This document shows, piece by piece, positions 59,244-64,000 of a stretch of DNA of 64,000 bases. Under the pieces are notes generated by a model. The model worked only from the letters and a program-made list of their open reading frames with translations, did no database searches and had not been told where the DNA came from. A program made the translations under genes and the position numbers. Origin of the DNA: Mycoavidus cysteinexigens (lineage in GTDB: Bacteria; Pseudomonadota; Gammaproteobacteria; Burkholderiales; Burkholderiaceae); the NCBI RefSeq assembly GCF_003966915.1, contig NZ_AP018150.1, positions 558,001 to 622,000 of the forward strand. The letters run 5' to 3'. Numbering within the stretch: the first letter of the stretch is position 1; each line of letters begins with the position of its first letter.

Positions 59244-60140
59244 ATGAAGGTGCGCAAAGCGATTCTTTTAGCCGGCGGCTCCGGTACCCGGTTGTATCCG
59301 ATTACGTATGCTGTCTCAAAACAACTATTGCCGGTTTACGATAAACCCATGGTTTACTACCCGCTCTCCACTTTGATGATGGCGGGCATCCGCGATATTT
59401 TGCTGATTTCTACGCCCGCCGACACACCGCGCTTTCAGATGCTGCTAGGCGACGGCGCTCAATGGGGGCTGAATCTCCAATATGCAGTGCAACCCTCGCC
59501 AGATGGGTTGGCGCAAGCCTTGAGGATTGGCCGGCAATTTATTGGCAATCATCTATCCACTTTAATTCTTGGCGATAATATTTTTTATGGGCATCATTTA
59601 GCCGAACAACTTGAACGCGCCAGCAACTGTGAGCACGGCGCGACGGTATTTGCTTATCACGTGCAAGATCCTGAGCGTTATGGCGTGGTTGAGTTTGATG
59701 CCGCCTTTCAAGCCCTCTCGATTGCAGAAAAGCCGCTTAAGCCGCGCTCCAATTATGCTGTGACGGGGCTGTATTTTTATGATCGACAAGTCTGCGACAT
59801 GGCCGCTGAGGTTAAGCCGTCAGCCCGCGGTGAATATGAGATTACGGATATCAATCAATATTATTTGCACCAAAACCAGCTCAGAGTTGAAATAATGGGC
59901 CGCGGTTGCGCTTGGTTCGATACCGGCACCCATGACTCGCTGATAGACGCGGCAGGTTTTATTGCCACTCTGCAAAAGCGCCAGGGCTTAATGGTGGCTT
60001 GCCCGGAAGAGATTGCCTACCAACGTGGCTGGATAGATGCAGAGCAAGTGAATCGGCTTACGGCGCCGCTTGAAAAAAACGGCTATGGACAATATTTAAA
60101 ACGCATTGTATCGGATCAGCCAAGGTGGCCATCAACGTAA
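59244..60140 (+). CDS. rfbA: Glucose-1-phosphate thymidylyltransferase
   Basis: This encodes 298 residues from the ATG at 59244, preceded by AAAAGGAG. It makes dTDP-glucose from dTTP and glucose-1-phosphate, the first step of the dTDP-rhamnose pathway. The nucleotide-binding signature [45 protein letters not shown] and [19 protein letters not shown] are intact, as is the C-terminal region. It is the only complete gene of the operon: rfbB, rfbC and rfbD are all broken. It may be a recent survivor without function, or may feed another dTDP-sugar route. Confidence 0.93.
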   Translation: MKVRKAILLAGGSGTRLYPITYAVSKQLLPVYDKPMVYYPLSTLMMAGIRDILLISTPADTPRFQMLLGDGAQWGLNLQYAVQPSPDGLAQALRIGRQFIGNHLSTLILGDNIFYGHHLAEQLERASNCEHGATVFAYHVQDPERYGVVEFDAAFQALSIAEKPLKPRSNYAVTGLYFYDRQVCDMAAEVKPSARGEYEITDINQYYLHQNQLRVEIMGRGCAWFDTGTHDSLIDAAGFIATLQKRQGLMVACPEEIAYQRGWIDAEQVNRLTAPLEKNGYGQYLKRIVSDQPRWPST

Positions 60141-60270
60141 TTGCGACTCGTTACCTGAAGTTAAAATCATTGAACCTAAAAGCTTTAATGATGCGCGAGG
60201 TTATTTTTTTGAGAGTTTTAATGCGCGTGAATTCGCTGTGCAAGTGGCGGGAGCGGTCTTTTATGTAGCG
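60127..60270 (+). pseudogene. rfbC: dTDP-4-dehydrorhamnose 3,5-epimerase fragment
   Basis: The start reads VAINVIAT in one frame and then, one frame over, LPEVKIIEPKSFNDARGYFF, ESFNAREFAVQVAG. A one-base deletion around 60147 explains the change. Only the N-terminal 45-50 residues of RfbC remain, followed by a short stretch (AVFYVALDLR) that resembles a later part of RfbC. The rest is deleted, and the sequence runs into the end of rfbD. Confidence 0.82.
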
Positions 60271-60271
60271 C

Positions 60272-60502
60272 TTGATCTGCGGCTCGACTTCTTGGTATGA
60301 ATTTGCGCAAGCGATCTTTACGCTTGCGCCGCTGGTTAAACAACCGAAATTGACGCCGCTAGCGGCGTCAGATTACCCGACACCGGCAAAGCGCCCGGCC
60401 AATTCGCGTCTGTCTAACGATAAATTGGCGCGAACTTTTAACTTATTGCGCCTAACTGGCATGACGCACTACGCTTATGCCTGTGCCCTGAAGCGGGCTT
60501 AA
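60272..60502 (+). pseudogene. rfbD: dTDP-4-dehydrorhamnose reductase, C-terminal fragment
   Basis: This encodes 76 residues corresponding to the C-terminal quarter of RfbD: TSWYEFAQAIFTLAPLV, then YPTPAKRPANSRLSNDKLAR, TFNL. The NAD(P)-binding N-terminal domain and the active site are gone, and the frame begins at the joint with the rfbC remnant. A single large deletion probably removed the end of rfbC and the first three quarters of rfbD. Confidence 0.85.
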
Positions 60503-60507
60503 GCAAG

Positions 60508-60957
60508 CTATAAAGTCGCAGGCGGGCGTACAGGCAACGTTAGATGCAGGAATGTGCCATCAGATAAGGTGAGTTTAACCTGCACAGTATCGCCTGGTTT
60601 GATAGCCGGTTCCGCGCGCGCTTTTTCAAGCATAAGATGGTAACCACCGGGGGCGAGCTTGACCTCGCTGTGGGCTGGAAGGGTCAATTTTTTGAGGTGA
60701 ACCATCTTACTTAGCGTGCCATCCGATACCGACTGATGGAGCATCACATGGCCGTAATCAGGGCTAGAGGCTGCGACGACATCGATGGCTTGGGCGCTAT
60801 TGTTGCGCAATGTCATATAACCGGCGGCGGGCCGTCCGTCAGGTAGCCAGCGCACCCAGCCCGCTTCTGCTATAACCTCTGGCGAGGCAGCGGCGATTGC
60901 GGTTGAGGAAGCTACGCTAAAGCATAGGCTGGTTAAAAGCAAAGTCATCCATTTCAT
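60508..60957 (-). CDS. Periplasmic copper chaperone PCu(A)C
   Basis: This encodes 149 residues with a typical signal peptide (residues 1-22, MKWMTLLLTSLCFSVASSTA). PCu(A)C proteins carry Cu(I) in the periplasm and help build the Cu(A) or Cu(B) centre of cytochrome oxidase. The copper ligands fit the family pattern: HVMLHQSV, then MVHLKKL, then GGYHLML (His and Met positions). The gene ends five bases from the rfbD remnant on the other strand and follows the SCO1 gene, which is the usual pairing. Confidence 0.92.
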   Translation of the reverse strand: MKWMTLLLTSLCFSVASSTAIAAASPEVIAEAGWVRWLPDGRPAAGYMTLRNNSAQAIDVVAASSPDYGHVMLHQSVSDGTLSKMVHLKKLTLPAHSEVKLAPGGYHLMLEKARAEPAIKPGDTVQVKLTLSDGTFLHLTLPVRPPATL

Positions 60958-60973
60958 GAGTTGATACTCCCCG

Positions 60974-61597
60974 TTATGATGATGATTGAATCAGAATGCG
61001 CAAATCGTGTGCAATATTATCCGCTGAATCGGCGTTGGTCGCCATCAGCTGCGCTTGACCTTTTTGATCGAAGATATAAATAGCCGAGCTGTGCATTACC
61101 TCGTAGCGGTTGTCCGCATCGGGCTTTTCAGATTGATAAGCGACGCGGTAGCGTTTCGCTAATGCCTCGACTTGACTAAGGGTACCGGTCAGACCGGTTA
61201 CATGCTCTGCATCAAAGGCACGGACATAACGCTGCATTGAGGCAGGTGTATCGCGTGTTGGGTCGATCGAGATAAAAAGAATACGTACAGCACGTGCCTC
61301 ATCACCTAACTTCGAGAGCGCCAGCATAAGGCGCGCCATGGTTTCAGGGCAAACATCCGGGCAATGCGTATAGCCAAAGTAGACCAGGGTGATTTGGCCT
61401 TGATAAGTTTGCGCGCTGACCTTTTGTCCTTGATCATCCGTTAAAGCAAACTCAAGCTTAGGAAGGTGGTGACGCACTTGGGTTAACTGCCAATTTTCAT
61501 CGCGCTGCCGGCTACAGCCGAGAAAAAGCACGGATAAGACGCTGGCAAGGAGCGCACAGTAAAGTATCGCCCGCTGCTGGGACATGACTCGCTGCAT
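60974..61597 (-). CDS. SCO1/SenC copper chaperone lipoprotein
   Basis: This encodes 207 residues. SCO proteins deliver copper to, or reduce, the Cu(A) site of cytochrome c oxidase. The N-terminal hydrophobic segment with the lipobox LFLGC points to a membrane-anchored lipoprotein. The thioredoxin-like fold has the copper-binding cysteines in YFGYTHCPDVCPETM and the histidine in YEVMHSSAIYIFD. It precedes the PCu(A)C gene on the same strand with 16 bases between, so they form an operon. Functional respiration with a copper oxidase is implied. Confidence 0.93.
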   Translation of the reverse strand: MQRVMSQQRAILYCALLASVLSVLFLGCSRQRDENWQLTQVRHHLPKLEFALTDDQGQKVSAQTYQGQITLVYFGYTHCPDVCPETMARLMLALSKLGDEARAVRILFISIDPTRDTPASMQRYVRAFDAEHVTGLTGTLSQVEALAKRYRVAYQSEKPDADNRYEVMHSSAIYIFDQKGQAQLMATNADSADNIAHDLRILIQSSS

Positions 61598-61929
61598 GAT
61601 AAAAGCCTTCTAACTCGATTGTGTTGAATAGCGGAGGGTAGCGTTGGCATGCGCGCAGTGTGCCAATCTGCGTTAGCCAGGCTATTTTAACAGACCCCCT
61701 AAATATTTTCCGTTAATTGGAGTGAGAACAATTGATCGTGAACGATTTTAAAAAAGGAAATTTTGGAGCAGGATCAAAATACTTTTCACTTCAGAAAAAG
61801 TAGGTGTAAAGACAGAGTTAAATAAAAAGCAAGATTTCGGCATTAGAGCGACTGATTCGTTTGCAGCAAGGGCAGGAGAGTGGGGATGTCTAAAATTTAG
61901 AAGGTGTTAAACCAGTCAGAGAGTCATAT
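61598..61929. other. Gap between SCO1 and the repeat protein
   Basis: No gene is seen on either strand. It should contain divergent promoters, but none stands out by eye. Confidence 0.45.
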
Positions 61930-62580
61930 ATGCCGCCACTTACTATAAAAGAACGGATGTCAATCCAGCATTTGCTTGCGGATTCGGAAGAACCCCATCG
62001 CGCCACCGCATCTTCGGCCTCGAGTCAGCCTGTGCACGTTAGTCCGATAGCGCCGCTGAGGTCGAGAAAAAGGACGCCCGCCATGCAGAGTGCGGACCCA
62101 ACACAAAGCTCAAAACCTGATGAAACGAAAAAGCAGAAGCAGGAAGCTGGGTGCAATTACCGCAACCAATTTAAAAATCAAGAAAAGCTTCATCCGGATT
62201 GGGACACTTTCTCAAAGTACGAAAAAGCAGCAGCCCGTCGAGGTTTTTTTACAGAAGAGGGAATGCCAGATAAAGCCCGTTACAATCGATTGCGGACACA
62301 GCGTGATGCTGGAAATATCAAGGATAAGGACGGCAAACCCCGTTTCGTTGACCAAAATGGTGTGGTCGACACGACCGCCTACCGCAAATACTTGAAGCAG
62401 CTGTCCGCCAAAAAATTTACCCGTGTCGATGGTAGTCACCCTTTCCAAGAAGCCGACGGATCAGGTAATACGCAAAAATATAGAAAATACGTTAAGCAGT
62501 ATCTCGAAGAAAAAGAGGCAGTATTTACTCTGATTGACTTGAAAAACAATGGATTTCCGGGGCGGTCAGATGAAAAGTAA
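61930..62580 (+). CDS. Hypothetical repeat protein, possible effector
   Basis: This encodes 216 residues. The first 75 residues are disordered and rich in Ser, Pro, Lys and Gln, with no cleavable signal. The second half contains about three copies of a degenerate 40-residue unit built around an aromatic-basic core: ARYNRLRTQRDAGNIKDKDG, then AYRKYLKQLSAKKFTRVDG and KYRKYVKQYLEEKEAVF, with acidic-glycine turns between (QEADGSGNTQ). No family is recognised. The layout (disordered N-terminus, basic repeats, isolated gene) resembles secreted proteins of host-associated bacteria, but nothing proves export. The start ATG has no strong Shine-Dalgarno; a second ATG lies 12 codons in. Confidence 0.6.
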   Translation: MPPLTIKERMSIQHLLADSEEPHRATASSASSQPVHVSPIAPLRSRKRTPAMQSADPTQSSKPDETKKQKQEAGCNYRNQFKNQEKLHPDWDTFSKYEKAAARRGFFTEEGMPDKARYNRLRTQRDAGNIKDKDGKPRFVDQNGVVDTTAYRKYLKQLSAKKFTRVDGSHPFQEADGSGNTQKYRKYVKQYLEEKEAVFTLIDLKNNGFPGRSDEK

Positions 62581-63007
62581 TAGCTTATCGAATCCCGAAG
62601 CGAGGAATTTAGTTTCGATCACTGAAATACGGAAGTGCTTATTAAACTTGCAATTAGCCGCAAATTCGAGCGTTTTATCCAGGTTAACAAAGGATGATTT
62701 TTGTTAAATTTGTTGCTTGTAAAGCCGATGACGCACAGAGATGGTAAGGGGACTCAGTCAAATATGGATCGGCAGTAACGTGAGAACTTCATGTATTGCC
62801 AGATGAAGAGGCTACGGATTACCCGTGTATTTTATCTAATTAAATATTACGCATTATTTATATTAAAAGCCAATTTCATAATAAGATGACGCCAATAACA
62901 AGTCATAATAAAGCCAGATTTATACTTTACCTACCATTTGTTTTGGATTGAAGCGGCTCAAGCAGATACTTGCTTGAGCCGCTTCAAGTTGCGTCTGCGC
63001 CAGGAGA
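62581..63007. other. Gap with one long hairpin
   Basis: No gene is seen. The only notable structure is the inverted repeat at 62948-62987. The part from 62820 to 62940 is AT-rich. Confidence 0.45.
62948..62987. terminator. Perfect 17-bp hairpin downstream of the ABC exporter gene
   Basis: The arms 62948-62964 (TTGAAGCGGCTCAAGCA) and 62971-62987 are perfect complements with a six-base loop. It lies just after the stop of the minus-strand exporter gene. No T-run follows on that strand, so it may protect the mRNA 3' end rather than terminate by itself. Confidence 0.55.
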
Positions 63008-64000
63008 TTAAGCTGCGTGTTCAGCAATGCGCGTGTCATAGTAATTGACAGCGCTGACGCCATTGCCAAATTGTTTCATCAGTAAATCCCTATAAAGCCC
63101 GGTTCGTTTGCGCAAAGCCTCAGGTGCGCCATCATCAATGACTTTACCGTCGCTCATTACAATAATGCGGTCAAAATTTTGCAAGGTTGAAAGCCGATGG
63201 GCGATGGCAATGACCGTGCGGCCGCGCATGAGTCGATCGAGCGCTTGTTGAATCGCTTCTTCTGAGGCGCTATCGAGGGCCGAAGTGGCTTCATCAAGGA
63301 GCAGGATAGGCGCATTTTTCAAAATCGCTCGGGCAATCGCAATGCGCTGCCGCTGGCCGCCTGAGAGTTTCGTGCCGCGGTCGCCCACCATGGTGTCTAA
63401 CCCTTGCGGCATGGCTTCGATAAACTCAGTGCAGCGTGCCTCATGCGCGGCGGCAAGGACTTCTTCTAGGCTAGCCTGAGGCCGGCCATAAGCGATATTT
63501 TCAAAAATCGTCCGATGTAAGAGCGAAATATCTTGCGGCACGACGGCGATCGATTGCCGTAAGCTTTCTTGGGTAATCATGCTTAAATCCTGACCATCGA
63601 TCAAAATGCGGCCCGCTTGCGGTTCATAAAAATGTTGCAGTAGGGCAAGTACCGTGGTTTTGCCTGCTCCTGAGCTGCCGATTAAGCCAACTCGTTGGCC
63701 TGGCTCTAGGTGCAAGTCAAATGCCTCGAGCGTCCGTGCCCGATTTGGGTAGGCAAAACTAACTTGATTGAAATCAACGCGGCCGCCTTGTTCAACCAGC
63801 TTCTTGGCTTGTGGATGATCGGGCAATTGATGAGGTTCAAGCAAGGTCTCAATGGCCTCGGCAAGCCGTGCAATATGTTGAATTACATCCACGAGGGCGA
63901 CGGCCAGGTCGCGCGTGCCGTGCAAAATCGTAAAGCCAAGTGAACTGACCAGCACAATATCACCCGTGCTGACTTGGCCGCGGGTCCATAACCAAAGCGC
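63008..64000 (-). CDS. ABC exporter, C-terminal part (runs off the window)
   Basis: The frame is open to the window end, so the gene begins beyond 64000. About 330 residues are visible. The last part of the transmembrane domain is seen (STGDIVLVSSLGFTILHGTR). The nucleotide-binding domain is complete: Walker A GLIGSSGAGKTTVL, the Q-loop in AVVPQDISLLHRTIFENIAY, signature LSGGQRQRIAIARAIL, Walker B PILLLDEATSALD and the H-loop IAHRLSTL. This is a type I (MsbA/HlyB/ATM1-like) half-exporter. The substrate cannot be told from this part. Confidence 0.88.
   Translation of the reverse strand, partial: ALWLWTRGQVSTGDIVLVSSLGFTILHGTRDLAVALVDVIQHIARLAEAIETLLEPHQLPDHPQAKKLVEQGGRVDFNQVSFAYPNRARTLEAFDLHLEPGQRVGLIGSSGAGKTTVLALLQHFYEPQAGRILIDGQDLSMITQESLRQSIAVVPQDISLLHRTIFENIAYGRPQASLEEVLAAAHEARCTEFIEAMPQGLDTMVGDRGTKLSGGQRQRIAIARAILKNAPILLLDEATSALDSASEEAIQQALDRLMRGRTVIAIAHRLSTLQNFDRIIVMSDGKVIDDGAPEALRKRTGLYRDLLMKQFGNGVSAVNYYDTRIAEHAA

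Noticed and set aside
62948-62987. Hairpin as a rho-independent terminator
   Set aside because: The stem is perfect but no T-run follows on either strand, so it is listed only as a possible 3' end structure.

Overview
The window looks like a piece of chromosome from a Burkholderiaceae-type betaproteobacterium living inside a host. The housekeeping genes and their order are betaproteobacterial: yicC-gmk-rpoZ-spoT, rph-rdgB-hemW, surE-pcm-nlpD-rpoS, pyrR-pyrB-pyrC'. Many signs of genome decay sit beside eukaryotic-like proteins (an F-box protein, a 2.3-kilo-residue ankyrin protein). The combination suggests the fungal endosymbionts of the Mycoavidus/Glomeribacter clade. That is an inference from gene content, not a sequence match.

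Layout. 1-7026: a lipoprotein gene, parC, tyrB, uvrB and tRNA-Arg. 7027-11625: an island of AT-richer genes (kdsB, kdsD, an EamA permease) between tRNA-Arg and a tRNA-Gly/tRNA-Cys pair. It is littered with transposase and gene fragments, including two copies of the same gene 3' end. 11626-20141: conserved core (greB, spoT, rpoZ, gmk, yicC, rph, rdgB, hemW, tRNA-Ser). 20142-24110: a truncated integrase beside tRNA-Ser, then proteins of unknown function that could be effectors, and a broken GNAT gene. 24235-31895: tal, rlmJ, surE, pcm, nlpD, rpoS (split by a complete insertion sequence) and an exonuclease. 32103-41458: F-box gene, groESL with CIRCE, rubredoxin, algH/yqgE, ruvX, the pyrimidine genes, plsC and apaH. 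41668-58657: a large accessory region. 58904-60502: a decayed dTDP-rhamnose operon in which only rfbA is whole. 60508-64000: copper-related genes (PCuAC, SCO1), another unknown repeat-containing protein, and the C-terminal half of an ABC exporter.

The most unusual part is 42976-58286. A damaged insertion sequence ends five bases before the ATG of an AT-rich gene of unknown family. That gene occurs three times in tandem (44207, 46102, 47730). Each duplicated unit carries a 151-base insertion-sequence tail and a truncated copy of the first codons of the next gene. The array leads without a real gap into a 2323-residue protein (unknown N-terminal domain, glycine-rich hinge, coiled coil, long ankyrin array). 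A strong ribosome binding site then leads into a 727-residue SecA-like ATPase carrying the main SecA motor motifs. I read this as one candidate module, possibly handling or delivering host-directed proteins. The function is inferred, and I know of no described system with this composition.
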